Of a DNA stretch of 64,000 nt, positions 24,976-37,212 are shown piece after piece. Below the pieces are notes generated by a model. The model ran no database searches. It was not told the DNA's origin and saw only the letters and a list, made by a program, of their open reading frames with translations. The position numbers and the translations under genes are program-made. The stretch spans positions 29,792,798 to 29,856,797 of the forward strand of contig OX246746.1 of NCBI GenBank assembly GCA_945910005.1, read 5' to 3'. This DNA is from Isoperla grammatica. Taxonomy: Eukaryota; Arthropoda; Insecta; Plecoptera; Perlodidae. The stretch's first letter is position 1. Every line of letters begins with the position of its first letter.

Positions 24976-25999
24976 GTGGCAGATCTAGACTTCAATCATG
25001 GGGGGAGCTACCGCACCATCGCCCCCCACTGTATCCGCTACCATATACCACCAGTACTTTGCCTCCACGCGAGCCTTGATAGTTGCGTCTTTACCAATGG
25101 TCGAATTGGGAGGGAGAGGGTGCTATCCCTTCCCCCAAAAATGTATTGGTTGAACCATCCCCCTGAAGAGAAAAACTGTCTTCACCATTCCCATCCAAAC
25201 AATATTAGCCACTTGTCAAAAAACGTCAACATACGTATTTCTACACACATGAAAACCAACAAAAAATACCACATTGGCAAATAGGCAAATTGTAAGGGTT
25301 CAAAGTGCCGAGATGTCTTGTAGGTGGAGATCAAAAAGTAGAAGTGGAGATTGTAAGACGCATTATCTACAAAGTTAGCTGAAAATGAGCCTCTAAACTG
25401 TTCAGGACCAGAAACTGTCGTTGGAAATAATAAAGTCCGTTGAGAGGCAACATTTGCCATGCTCCCGCTTGAAATTACAAAAAAAATTATATTTTCGATT
25501 ATGGTTTCGAAAGGGTTTATTTCGGCCATATTTTAGAAAACGTGAAACGCGGCTGGATCCGTATATTTATCGTGGGACCCAGGGACAACACTTCTCCCTC
25601 GCCAGGGCCTCGAATCTGGTACATTTTGTAACGTTCGGCTACGATAAGCAAAATGAGTTGCAGATAACGATTTTAATTAAAGAAAGCAGTTTTATGTGAT
25701 TGCACTATCATTACAACTATGCAATAACTCTACCACAAATCTTCAGAAAGCATCAATAATGATGGTATAACAATTAATATCGTTTTCTTACACAGTACAT
25801 TGTAGATACACTTAGAACTATAAGAAGTACTTCAGATGAACGACAACTAGTGTTATTAGGTACGTTATTACTATAACCTCTTTTTGGGTCTTATTGGAAC
25901 TGAGTCATATCCTCGGAAGCGAGTGTCCCACACAGACCTTTGTTGGTGGGTGGTCCCCCTCGCAATACTTCATACATACCCCTATTCCGCCATCGCCAC
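24976..25999. mobile_element. Two facing hAT-like termini, possible 1-kb element
   Basis: The left boundary begins CAGTGGCAGATC and the right boundary ends CATCGCCACTG, so CAGTGGC-type ends face outward. C- and G-rich subterminal stretches occur near both. The flanking 8-mers do not match, so they may belong to two different decayed copies. The open frames inside (24,919-25,284; 25,182-25,529; 25,421-25,699) resemble no transposase. Confidence 0.3.
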
Positions 26000-27094
26000 T
26001 GGATGTTAAACTGTATTTTTTTCTTTCGTGTCTGCATTACGTATGTGATTTCACGCCAGCATTCACATGTGGCCAATTAATAATACAGGTTTCATGCATC
26101 GTAAGAAAAAGCAATTGCTTCAATTGAAGTGAACAGTGCGAGTATTGTTCCGACATTCAAGGTAAATTTAAAAGACAAACTTGAGCAGTAAAGCGGCGGC
26201 ATCTTTAGCCGGAGAAACACAATTAGAGTAAACAGCATTGCAAGAAATGGTTCGTCTAATTGGCGAACACGTATTCCAAGTATTTCCGCTTTGATTTCAA
26301 AGAATCCTAAATGGTTTAGAAGAGTAGAAACTCAAGTCCTCTCAAGCGAGCGGAAACCGGGAGGAACAAATCTGAAACTTTAGCCCTGTACTGCTTAATC
26401 CCACAACGCAACACATGAGATAGCAGTCAGCGCAAGACGTGGATTCCATAGCAAAACTGTTCAATTCTCTATCTGCAAAAAACCTACGACGGAATTATCC
26501 ATTGTTGATATTATTTATTGCATTCGTTGAAACACGATAATTGTTGCTAGTTACCCTGTGGTCCTCTGACACAAACATGTATTCGGGGGCTTAAAACTGT
26601 TCATAACATTAATGTACATCCCTGACGTTGTACAAAAATGATCTTTGTATTAGACGGGCTAGCATTATGGCAAGCATGTTTGTTGTCTACACAATGTAAT
26701 AGTAATAATATACGCAATTAGCAAGTGCAATAAATGAGTTTGATCGTGGACACGTTAAAACGTTGTTCCCTATACGTTGTACGCAAAAGCACGTCAATAC
26801 TTTAGAGCAGATTTCCCTTCTCTCTAACATCCAACTTGCCTGCATTTTTCATTTTTTCAACCGGGTAGACCCCTTTGCGTTCTTCAATTAATTTTCTTAA
26901 TTAGGATTTAATTTTCTTGGAATATGAATTATATCCATGGGTATTAAACAACATTTGGCTTGTGGTTATTACAGCTCGCAACTTTCCATTTCCAGATAGA
27001 AAGTTTCTATGAATTTCATTTGAATGTTTTTGTAAGTTTGGTGGAAAATTTATTGCGTCTTTATTCGAATTATTTTGCGCCATTTGTTCGGCTT
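26000..27094. other. No gene seen
   Basis: This is AT-rich DNA without tandem repeats, transposon ends or plausible exons. Confidence 0.4.
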
Positions 27095-27355
27095 TGATTG
27101 TAGTCTGTGTTGTCGTGCGTAAGTTCTTTAGGTCACCCCCCTTCTTCCTCCCTTACAGCTCCCGAAAAGGGCCTACGCCCCCTGCACTCGCCCGTCAGCA
27201 GTTTTAAACGACTTTTGCTAAGAGTGGGGACTCCCTTTGCTCGACATATGTCCTTGGTCTTTGCGCGCCGCTCCGCACCGCTTGCGTAGATACTGCCGCG
27301 TCCAACCACAGCCACAGCAGCAGCAACAACACGCAGAGACATTTCATTTAATGAA
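27095..27355 (+). promoter_or_regulatory. CpG-rich patch, candidate first exon with splice donor
   Basis: This stretch has roughly 18 CpG in 250 bp against AT-rich, CpG-poor flanks. It ends in a strong donor, ATGAAG followed by GTGAGT (cut after 27,355), and an acceptor-like pyrimidine tract with CAG precedes 27,159. No frame is open across the whole interval; the frame crossing the donor is open only from about 27,220 and includes CAG-rich residues. It could be a 5' untranslated first exon with promoter, with a start codon two codons before the donor. The downstream gene, if any, is not visible here. Confidence 0.25.
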
Positions 27356-27959
27356 GGTGAGTTTTGTCATCACTGTTAACGGTTACGGCAGGCTTGTTTG
27401 CTCTCGCCTAAACCTTACTAAAAGCTGACCACACGCGTTAAAGCTTATTATATGTGCAAGAGCAGAACATCAATCATGGACATATGGACAATTCGTTGGT
27501 GTAATAATGAACATTGAACATACTTTCAATATTGTCGGTTTAAATTCATTCACAATGTTATAGTAATAGTGTTTCATATCTTGTGGCACTCCGAGTCTAA
27601 TTAACTTATGGTTAATTTTTAAAGACAAGTGATGACAGGGTATTTGGGCTTTATGTCTCATGCTTGAACAACTTCTAATCGGGAGGATGAAAACCGGTAC
27701 ATAACATCCATGCTCAAGCCAGAACAGTGGTTTTCCACACATAACGCCAGCCAAAATCAACACATTTCAGCAGTCAGCATGTGTTTCAACACTTAAGTGT
27801 AATTCACAACGCAATCAATTGCACATCTTATCTTCACCAACAACAGTGTGATTAATCCCAATGATTGCTTTTATTAAGTATGCCATGTTCAATTTTTGTC
27901 ATTGTACAACTACCAAAGGCAATATACAATTAAAATGCGGTACAAATTATTTTGTTTCT
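27356..27959. other. No gene seen
   Basis: The minus-strand open frame at 27,470-27,763 (97 codons) has no recognisable domain. No repeats are identified. Confidence 0.35.
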
Positions 27960-28044
27960 TAACCGTGGTTGGCCGCGGTCAATTAGGCTTTGGTCTAGTA
28001 AACCGCGGTCACTATACGTTCCAGGTTCGAATCCTGGCTTGGGC
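27960..28044 (+). repeat. tRNA-like sequence with B box (SINE head or tRNA pseudogene)
   Basis: A perfect T-arm (CCAGG TTCGAAT CCTGG, 28,021-28,037) contains a good RNA polymerase III B box. An A-box-like TGGCCGCGGTC lies about 54 nt upstream. The 3' acceptor strand CTTGGGC has no matching 5' strand, so this is not an intact tRNA gene. The sequence after it (28,056-28,090) resembles that at 29,372-29,405, which suggests a shared retroposon body. Confidence 0.45.
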
Positions 28045-28902
28045 ATGAATGTATTGTGGCGTTTTTCATCATTATAATCACCCACGCATCGTCTCGACTA
28101 GCATGGTTGCAAAAATACGAGACGTAAAGGCTAAATATCATCGTAATCGTTTCTTATCCAGCTGTATGTAATGTAACAATGTACAGTATGAAGTTGGGCC
28201 ACTTCAAGCTAGCGTGGATCGCTAACGCGCTACTCCCCTAAAACAACTAGTAGGCGGAGTCCAGCTGCAGACAGGAGCTTAATATCATCCTACAATAATA
28301 AATTAAAGCCGGATACTCGAATTAATTGAGATTGCCGTAATTCTATTTAAAGTAAAACACAGTTAAAGGCTAATATCAGCTATCACGTTGATGTAATAAA
28401 CTAGGTTGCCTTTGAGCTGGTCAGTGCTACGTATTACGTTACCACTTACTCTGTGAGAGCTATGTCTGGACACTTCGTTGTTAATTACACCGAAAAAGTG
28501 AAAACCGAGCTCAATTTGGGTTTGCAAGTGCTTAATATTACGTGAACAATGTTTATAAAATTTAATTATCAGGGTTACAATTTCAAGTATACTTAGTAAG
28601 CCTAATTACGTTCAATTAAAATAAGAACCGTACTAATTAAAATATAAGATGCGTTTTTTAAACATTATTCAGTCTTTTTGAACGAATCCAAATTGAGCTC
28701 TGTTTTTCACCTTTTAAATGTGACCTAATATTATTGATATGTTTTTGTAATGGTAATTTCGCTGGTTTTAAGATTGGCGGTAGTCTTTCCTCTTAAGCGA
28801 AGTAATTGAGACAAAACAAAATGTTGGCTCGCAGTGATTTTTAAGAATAAAACACCGTTTTTCACAAACATGTTTGGCGTTTGTACTCTAGAACCACGGT
28901 TT
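28045..28902. other. No gene seen
   Basis: The first about 80 bp may be body sequence of the preceding tRNA-like retroposon. The rest is AT-rich and unremarkable. Confidence 0.35.
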
Positions 28903-29355
28903 AAATAAATAAATAAATAAATAAAATAAATAAATTCACATTTAGAGTACGTCTACCCACTCAGTAACTAAACTGATTTGCAGTGGGGGACTTTAATTTA
29001 AAGTGACGAAACCAACCCTGTAGGCTTCAAACACCATTGACGAGTGAGCGGTAACCAATCAAAGATCGATATTTCAAATACGAAACATACGAAACAGTGA
29101 TTGGACAGTGCGAACACCTGCGGACAAATGCAGAATCAACAAGGCCGATTCAGAACACTTTAAGTTTATTGAGTGCTTCGTTGGTAGGACGGCTCCAAAG
29201 TCACCGTTTACTTATTCCTAAGCCAAGAAGTAATGGAATTGAATCCACATTAGAAGTTAAAAAACTTCTGCCTGAAGCGGGATTTGAACCCGGGACCTTC
29301 TACATTCGCAGCAGGGATGTTAACCACTGGACCAAAGAGCCACCTCAATTTCTCG
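28903..29355 (-). mobile_element. tRNA-derived SINE, near full length
   Basis: On the minus strand the element starts with a tRNA-like head: A box TGGTCCAGTGG (29,324-29,334) and B box GGTTCAAATCC (about 29,280-29,290), spaced as in a tRNA promoter. A body of about 300 bp follows, and the 3' end is an (ATTT)n tail (to about 28,903). The body and tail recur at 62,550-62,785 on the same strand, and the 3' part at 46,380-46,440. RNA polymerase III would transcribe it from the internal promoter; it would depend on a LINE for mobility. Confidence 0.75.
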
Positions 29356-29451
29356 GTTAGACATGCATGTAGTGCGAGTTTTCATCTTCATAATAACCCA
29401 CTCATCATCTGTATTAGAATTGCTAGACACTGGGGAAAAAAATTCAAGAAA

Positions 29452-29535
29452 TCCATCCTCTGGGACTCGAACCCAGTCACATAGATATACCCGACCATAT
29501 ACGATGAGTATGCGACTACCCGTGCATTTATGTAC
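29452..29535 (-). repeat. tRNA-like B-box sequence
   Basis: On the minus strand a perfect T-arm (CTGGG TTCGAGT CCCAG) carries a B box at 29,463-29,473. The 3' strand AGGATGG has no 5' partner and the A box is poor, so it is not a tRNA gene. It lies just upstream of the SINE head and may be part of another SINE fragment. Confidence 0.35.
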
Positions 29536-32039
29536 AGTCGAAAAATTACGGCGTTTTCCCGGAAAGAAGAAAATCTGGATTTGAGGCTCCCCAGGGGTTC
29601 TATAAATGTGTGCGTGTCAAATGTCGATCTAGTTAAAACAACCATTAGGCAACAAACATAACCAATGTACATTAATTATAATGTTATCTGCTATCGGTTC
29701 TTATTAATAACATACTATATACAATTGTGCTTATATCCCGCGAGAACGTATGCTGCCCTCCTTGATTGTGCTGTTTCGAGGGCTGGGGTACAATCTGTTC
29801 ATGCCGTCATAAAGACAATTCGTTTTCCTGATTCAGGTTTGGCGCTATATTTTAGAATTTACTTTATGCATGGATTTTCAGGACAGTAACGGAACAATAT
29901 AAATTGACGTTTTAGTTTAATATTGCATTAGCCTTCTGAGGGCCTGTATACTTTTGGACTTGGATCTCGATATTCCCTTATGTAGAGCCCTCAGTTTTTG
30001 AGCTCCCCCCCTTAACCCTCACCATTTCCAAGCTGTCACATGAAGTCCCTTCAGGTTTATGAAAAATGATAGAGGCCCTCAAAATCTCTCCGATCTTTGG
30101 AAAGATCTGGATAGCGGATAGAGGGGGTGGGGGGGGGGGGGGTTGTAAAAATGATATCTGGATATAGTTTGTATTCCAAGCGGGCTGTTTAATCTCGTAT
30201 CCTTTTGTTACCCCTCTCTTTCTTTGCCCCCCACCCCCTTCCCCACCTCCCTTCTTCGTTCCCGCTAGATACGAACGAACGTATCCAGACCATCCTAGTC
30301 CGTGACCATAGACACGTAAAAGTTATTCCCGTCTCTTCACGAAACCACAAAAGTATCGTTTTTATTCGACTTTTCCGGATGACATTTTTATTTATTTTCC
30401 ACCCTCTGTCCTTTCGTCAGTTGGTGCAAAGATTTCTGTGAATTTGATTGGCTCTTTGAAAAACCGGAGCCGCGGTCAAGATGGCCAGCGCACGACAACC
30501 TTGATAGTTAAAAAATAGAGAGATACAAATGACGGAATTTATTTAGAGTTGAATAAACATATAAAAACATGAAAGGTTATAATGAAATGTTTTACCTGGC
30601 TGGGTTCTACTAGACGATAAATAAAAATACACTTTTTAGCCATTGGTAACTGGTAATGCAAACTATATGTTTCATAAATTGGAATTTTGAGAATCTGCTT
30701 TATAAAAAAAAATAAGATGAACTTCACTGTATCTTTAAGATAAAGTTTTCAATAAAAACTCTCATAAAAGATATTTTTCAATGTATTATCTTTATAATGT
30801 TACTTCATACATTTGGATGCAAGTAACAAAACTAAAAACCTCATTGCTGAGTACTAACCATCACAGTAGGACACACCTAGAAGTATGAGTAGAATATGAG
30901 CTTCCTAAAAAGTCAGCAGTAAAATATATTGAGTAAGTCGCTACAAATCGTTCTGTAGGCCTATACAACAATGTTCACTATTCCGCAGAGCCTCTTCGAA
31001 AGCAAACTCTTATTTAGTTTACTATTCCTTCCATTGAAAATAAAACTTTGATAACGACAGAGCTATTTGAGATGAACCGTATAATGTTGTAAATTCCTTT
31101 GTGAATAACAGAATTTCTATAGATGTTTCTCTCTTAGTAATTTGTTTCACAATTCGAGTGTAACTGAGATCGATGAAGAATTTACGAAGTCTGCGAGGCT
31201 GCTCAATAACCCATCCGCCTTCTTCACATGGGGCTGCTGAAGCCGAAATTGTCAGAACATGTTTAGCTTTCATAAAAGGAAACGATTCATTGTAGTCGAT
31301 ACACATTTCTGTCATGAAGGATGAATGATGAACGTTGTCAAGAAGGGGAGAAAGGATGGTTGAATTTGACACCTCACGTGTGTTCGGATGTGTTCATTCA
31401 TAAAGATGTTTATAATTCGTTGACAGCAACTTAAGCTTACTCCTCTAAATGAAAAAAAAACTTTCATATTTTTTAGTTTTTACCTTTCAACAATAATTGA
31501 CGTTTTGCTTTCAATTTCAGGAACTGCGATATAACTCATGTTTTTCGTTTTTCTAACTGATTCAATTTGACATCAATAATGGGGAAAAACTACATCAAAA
31601 TCACTCAAGATGTTTCTAAACACCTTTATATGTTTTTAGATTCCGAGTACTCCTCAGTCTTAAGTTAGTGTTTCCTGCAGTATTCATTTAGTGCACCTCG
31701 TCAGTTTCTACAGCGGCTTGTTCGTGTAACTACTCCACATCACGTCCCACGTCTGCACTGGAGATACAGCATCACGTACTCTTACCAGAGTCTAGTTTCC
31801 CTTGATGAGGGGAGAACTGTCAGCATTACGGAAAACACAGACAAATAAGGGGGGAGTAATTCAAGAAATTGTTAAAATAACGGTAACTGTTAAAAGTTGA
31901 AACGAGATGAAGGGTGCGAAGCATCGTAGGTCTGTCTACCGAGGGTTTCAAGTCAGCCTGGTATGGGCATTCAGTGTTCTGCATGAGATCGGTCATATGG
32001 TAATATAAATGCCAATGGGTAGGCTGGAATATTAATTAA
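29536..32039. other. No gene seen; poly(G) at 30.13 kb
   Basis: A G-rich run lies at about 30,123-30,142. The largest open frame (31,022-31,372, minus, 116 codons) has no recognisable domain, signal or repeat family. Nothing else is identified. Confidence 0.35.
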
Positions 32040-32300
32040 GCTGTGCAAATTAACGGTATTTTAATGATAAGTTGGGAATGTTTCAAGATATTGAAAAAGT
32101 GATTCATACGCGAAATTTGGTTTCGTATCAGCTAAATAATGAATCAAAAAACTACAAAATATTATCATTGTTTCGATTTTTATTTCTGTAATTCATTCAA
32201 TAATTTAGAATTAATCAATTATTGAAATGGCGATCGTAACAATAACAATATTTTACAGTTTTAAAATTAATTGGTAAGCTATCTTGTAACGTTTATCTTG
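32040..32300. mobile_element. Family A MITE-like copy, degraded
   Basis: The left part matches the family A arm on the plus strand: TTTCAAGATATTGAAAAAGT is followed by ATTCATACGCG and TATCAGCTAAATAATGAAT. In the family frame it reads FQDIEKVIHTRNLVSYQLNN. The right arm is heavily decayed. Confidence 0.5.
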
Positions 32301-32496
32301 AAGCTTAACTTCTGTAACGTGTTGTGGCAACACACCTTTCACAATCAAATAGAACATTTGAAAAAGGAACACTTATTTATTGGACAAAGAACCATTCATA
32401 AGAAAACGCACTTTACTCCTAAAGAAAGACATAATTACGATTGTTTACTTTTTGATATTATTTTTAATCATTTTAAAACAATTCTAGTAGACAGAA

Positions 32497-32910
32497 ATGG
32501 GGGTTCCGCAGGGTACAGTTCGTAGTTTTTTGCTGCCAAGTCAATAACGCTTGTCTTTCGTATATTTCTACATTCTTCTTCTCTTTCTATTCGTGTCGAT
32601 TTCTAGTATCACATTTGATCAACATCAAACAATCAAAAAGGATACTAGCAATCAACGCGGTGATACAGAAAGCCAAGATAGATGTATTATTAGCAACAAT
32701 ACTAGAGAAACAGAACGAGTTGGAGGATTTCTCTTCTCTCCAACTGAAGAAAAATAGTCGAGATTACCGACAATCACCCGCGAGGGGGAACAGAGCAGTT
32801 GTGCGTTGGTCTTATCGATGGAGCTAGGGAGGCTGTAAATGACGTTAAGAAAGCCGACAATTGTGAGTCGCTGATCCACTTTTCACAGATCAAGCTTGGC
32901 TGTCGTCAGA
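32497..32910 (+). pseudogene. Possible LINE reverse-transcriptase scrap and open segments
   Basis: One frame at 32,500-32,520 reads GVPQGTV, the conserved block before the catalytic motif of non-LTR reverse transcriptases, followed by RSFLL and soon a stop. Further on, two overlapping frames look coding-like: one ending at 32,827 (with LAINAVIQKAKIDVLLATIL) and one at about 32,745-32,937 (GTEQLCVGLIDGAREAVNDV). I do not recognise either. No YADD-type catalytic box follows. It could be a decayed LINE or simply chance. Confidence 0.2.
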
Positions 32911-32937
32911 CATTCCCGCACCCAACGTTAGTTCTGT

Positions 32938-33897
32938 AGGGAGTTTTAATGTCATGTATACGTACGGGTGTAGGTACATTTGTGGCATAGCTGTTCAAAA
33001 ATAAAATACACGTTTCTGAACAGGTTCTTTGTATTATTTCGTCGAAAGTAATTTATTTCCACAACTCAAAAATGTGTATTACATTTTTAAACAGGCTTGT
33101 CACAAATGTATTAGCCCAATACGTAGATATAACATTCCTGCTCAAGTAGGTAAATATTTATAATAGTCCTGCTATTAGTTTAAGAATTGTTAGTGGACTT
33201 TACCAAACATCAAAACTACTGCCAAGATAGCTTCTCAGGAATAGAAAGATGCAAACAATTTAAACGTAATTAAATTAATATACGACTCATAACAGTCTTG
33301 GAATCCTTAGGGGAATAATGATTTTTGAAACGAAACAAGAATTATACCCGGAGTAAAAAACCCACCCCCGAAACTACCGTGTTTGAACATTTTTCAATGA
33401 AGAATCAAGTCCTAAAGCCATTTATCAAACCCATCGCAGGTCTATCAAAGCAACCCTAAGATCAACAACTTATTAAACTCATGATCTATGATATTTTTGA
33501 TCGAAAGTGACATCAGATGTTTACATTGCAGTAACTTTATTAGTCCCCCCTCCCCCCCCCCCCCACCTCCCCCTCCCCACACTTCGTAGCTTCCTCACCC
33601 TATTTCTTTGACATTAGAGAACAAGTTGGTTTAACCCCCCCCCCCCCCTCCATTTTATCAATTTAAACTCCTCCATACTAAAACGATATCTGGTACGTTG
33701 AGAAATATGGTTCAATTTTAATTAGTTTCATTTCAAAGATGGATGAGGCGTAAAGCGTTTAAACAAATTATAATAATAAACTTAATTGAGGTTGTTAACA
33801 TTCAGAAATACCAAGCCCACAGTTCATTAAACAACCTAAATAACAATAAAATATAATATGGCAACGACTAACTTAAAGTGATTGAACGCTTTAATTC
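32938..33897. other. No gene seen; poly(C) tracts
   Basis: C-rich runs lie at about 33,545-33,590 and 33,636-33,650. The remainder is AT-rich up to the left end of the large element. Confidence 0.45.
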
Positions 33898-33899
33898 TA

Positions 33900-34210
33900 C
33901 ACTCTAACAACAGATGACTAAAATTTAGTCACGAAGACACCGTTTTAGACACCAATTTAGTCATCTTTGTGTGCAGTGTTTAAATTTTAGTCACTTGAAG
34001 TAAAAATTAGACACCAAATTTATATTTTAAACACTCTTTTAGCAAACAGTCGGTTTTTAGTGTCTAAAAGAGTGACTATTTCAAAGTGACTAATTTGGTT
34101 AAACCAAAAGCGTCTAATTTTAGTCATATTTATATTTAAGAACTAAATTAGACACTTGACCGTCAAAATAGACGTTTTACTTTAGTCACAGCTTTAGTCA
34201 TTTAGTCGCA
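33900..34210. repeat. Left terminal and subterminal repeat array
   Basis: It contains more than ten copies of TAGTCA/TGACTA or TAGACAC/GTGTCTA motifs in mixed orientation, several embedded in AAATTTAGTCAC-like blocks. In CACTA elements such arrays bind transposase; that role is inferred here. Confidence 0.65.
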
Positions 34211-34689
34211 TCCAGCATTGCTGAAGTTTATCGATGTGTCAACGTTGATTTGTGAAGGTAGTAATTATATAATTTTATTTGATATTTTTTAAATCTACCA
34301 ACTTTATGGTTTTTGATGTGTTTTATTTATTAAATTTTAAGAAATGGAATAATATAAAATTAAAATAAATAGCACCTTCTTCAAATTGGAAATATTAAAA
34401 TAAAACATCAAAAAACATAAAGCTCGTCATCTACAAATCCGTGCATAGCAGTAGCCAAAACAACATAATATTTAAACTGGTTTAAAAATTAAAACACAAC
34501 ATACCACAACACAACATAACAACATAATATTTAAACTGGTTTAAAAATTAAAACATAATTACGAAATATTTATAACAGGTTACGTAAACAGTGACTTTTG
34601 TAAGAATTGTATTAAAAAAATATAAAGCAGGTAGATTTAAGAGAGACCTATAACTTTGAAGAAGCATAATTAATGCATAGTATGCACAT

Positions 34690-34699
34690 TATATATAAG
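34690..34699 (+). promoter_or_regulatory. Candidate TATA box
   Basis: TATATATAAG lies about 180 bp upstream of the candidate start codon at 34,873 and about 30 bp before a pyrimidine-rich stretch that could hold the transcription start. The region downstream (34,770-34,914) is CpG-richer than its surroundings. Confidence 0.3.
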
Positions 34700-34872
34700 C
34701 CGCATCCTCTTCTTTCCATCAACCAAAACGTCTTTAATCTTTGCAAATTTGAACATGATCTTTGAATACGCGCGCGTATCAAAGCGGCAGACGGCAACGG
34801 AAGTGTTCAGTGGTTGTGCGAACTGCGTCACTCACTAGTCTCCGCTGTGTCGCGGAGTGCGTAGTTGACCCC

Positions 34873-36726
34873 ATGCCTGCATCGAGATCTAACCGTCGAT
34901 GGCCTGATATTTCGGTAAGTACAACGTTTAGTTATTGTTAATATAATAATAATATAATTGAATTGTTCTGGGCCAAGCTTTGTTTTAGTGGAATTCTTTA
35001 CAATAACCTCTAGACTCGAGCTAGGAGGTTAACCTAACCTCACATGCCCTGCCGCACATTTGGAAGTCTCTACTCTGTGTCATATTTTGTTAACATATCT
35101 TCTTGTAGGCCTAGGCCTAGACCCGTAACAACAATGCAGGCACAGTGTTGTTGTCTACTGTAAGGATCAGGAGCTAATCCACCTAGGCCTATTTGTAAAA
35201 TGTAGGCCTAGGCCCTAGTGCATGATTGTAGGTCTTACTGTAGGCCTACCCTAGCCCTAGGTATGGTAGGGCCTAGGCCTCTCATTCGTGGGATTGACCA
35301 AATCCATTTCATAATCAATATTTTCTCAAGCTTGACGTAGGCTAGCAGGTCTGCCTAGCCTAGGCCTAGGCCTAGGCATAGCCTGCCTGTTTGTATAACA
35401 GAGCCCAATCACAACCCATCATTTTTATTCATAGCATGAAGTTTAGGGCATGTTTATGTTTCAAGTTAGGGCCTACTATTTTTTACAGTGTGTAAAAATT
35501 CACAATAAAATCACCAAGATATTTATTTATTATTATTATTATTCATTCACCTGACATTTACATGATAAATGTGTGCTCCTCTTGAGAGAGAGGATTTCAA
35601 CAGGTGTATTGGATTACAATTGTGAATTCCGTTGTTGTAGGCCTAGGGCCTAGTCTACCTAATACCTGGTGTCCTTGCTTCAATACAGGCCTACCATCAG
35701 TTTATTGTGAACGAGTAGCATTTCCTTTTATTACGTTGCATCTCGATGCCGATACTTTTGAGTCCCGGGTAACAGTATCAATAGGCCTAACTGTAATTAC
35801 CCCTGCAATTGTAAGCATAATGCAAATTTACTTGTTAAGCATAGGCCTCTATCTTACGATGAGAATGCACAATACCATGGAGTTGATGTTTCCTGGTAAC
35901 TGTAAGGGAGTGGTCTCTAGTAGGCCTATCGAACTTGTCGTTCAGACTGCAAATTACACACACTGATAATATGTTACTAGTACTACCATATTTAGTACCT
36001 AGACCTGTTATTTTATTGCACATTAGTGCTTACCATTAGGCATATAAAAGTTGTCATTAGACCTACTGGGACATAAACCTACCATTGGCCTACAGGCCTG
36101 TAGTTTTCAGGGTAGGCCTACCGGTAGGCCTTTTGTAGACCTTCACAAAGCTAGATTTAGACGTACCTTGCTAAAAAAGAAAAAAATAGAAAAGTATGAC
36201 TACTGACTAGTTACGGAAATTATGGAAAATAACATATCCTAAAACTTTATATACCTATCAAGTTCTGTACACAGCAATCAATATGTACTAAAAAAAAATA
36301 TATATCAGTTAGCTGTTAGTTTATCAGTTAGCATTCATACTAAGTCAGTGCGTTAATGGAACAACATATTTTGTAATCCACCGTTCAATGTTGACATTCT
36401 GTGCGGGTGAGGTAGGTCTATGTGAGTACGTATTTGATTGACTCAGAAGGTCTAGTCTGTAATTACCTGAATTGACCTACCTACTTGGAACATCACTTAA
36501 AATGTTCCATTTAAGTTTCTTTAAAATTAAGGAAAAATATGTCATCATCCTGTCATTTTTGTTTTTCCATTTTTTATAATTTAGAGACTTCAAAGCTAAG
36601 TCTTAACTCTATCACCTTAATAAGTTCCTGCTGGTATCAATATTAATTATTTATTTCTAGAGGCCTTCCGATGACAAACTTATTCGCACACCTGAACTTG
36701 GGAAAGACAGTACGGATCCTGTTTAA
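34873..36726 (+). CDS. Candidate 35-residue spliced ORF, no known family
   Basis: If exons 34,873-34,914 and 36,661-36,726 are joined at the predicted sites (phase 0), a 35-residue product results, with MPASRSNRRWPDIS from exon 1 and 21 residues from exon 2, ending in TAA at 36,724. It is basic at the start and acidic towards the end, with no signal peptide, membrane segment or motif I recognise. The start has CCCC upstream, not a strong Kozak purine at -3. The stop lies 58 nt before the next exon junction, close to the distance that triggers nonsense-mediated decay in many animals. A noncoding transcript is at least as likely. Confidence 0.2.
35100..36130. repeat. AGGCCT palindrome cluster
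   Basis: At least fifteen AGGCCT hexamers, mostly as GTAGGCCTA or CTAGGCCTAG, are scattered over about 1 kb within the candidate first intron, with local runs at 35,107-35,120 and 35,357-35,378. The hexamer is far rarer in the rest of the window. Confidence 0.8.
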
Positions 36727-37212
36727 CTACGCCTAAAGAGACACCTTGGTCAAACATCATTTTTCCGGCTATCGTTTTCTGAAGGTATGTACAGTATACT
36801 AAAATAACGTTGCCAACTTGCCATTGATGTAAACTTACAGCATCCGACATCGAAACAAAATATCAATGTCACATTACGAATTTACGATGCTGACACGTAA
36901 AACATTGATGTCAAAAAACCAAAGCTTTTTATAATTATAAATAAACTATACATAACTACCTATCAATTCCTTTTCTGAAGTTATACTGATTGCATTGTTA
37001 TCGATTGGTTTTCAGCCTTTTGAGCCCACCTTGCAGAAATGGAATCTGCTTCAATAGAGAAGTAGGCTCTCAGTGCAAAACAGAACAAGAAGTCTACACA
37101 TAAAATGTATTTCTTATCAGAACATCAATGTTTCTAACCTGAAATTTTTAATTGTTCATTGAAGTAAATTATGAAATTCTTTAAATAAATGTACAAGTGT
37201 GTATAATTGACC

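Noticed and set aside
24976..25999. Firm call of one intact 1-kb hAT element
   Set aside because: Outward-facing CAGTGGC ends are present, but the flanking 8-mers differ and the inner sequences match poorly, so only a tentative feature is given.
27960..28044. Functional tRNA gene
   Set aside because: The T-arm is perfect but the acceptor stem cannot form and the A box is poor. The same objections hold for 29,452-29,535 and 55,225-55,300.
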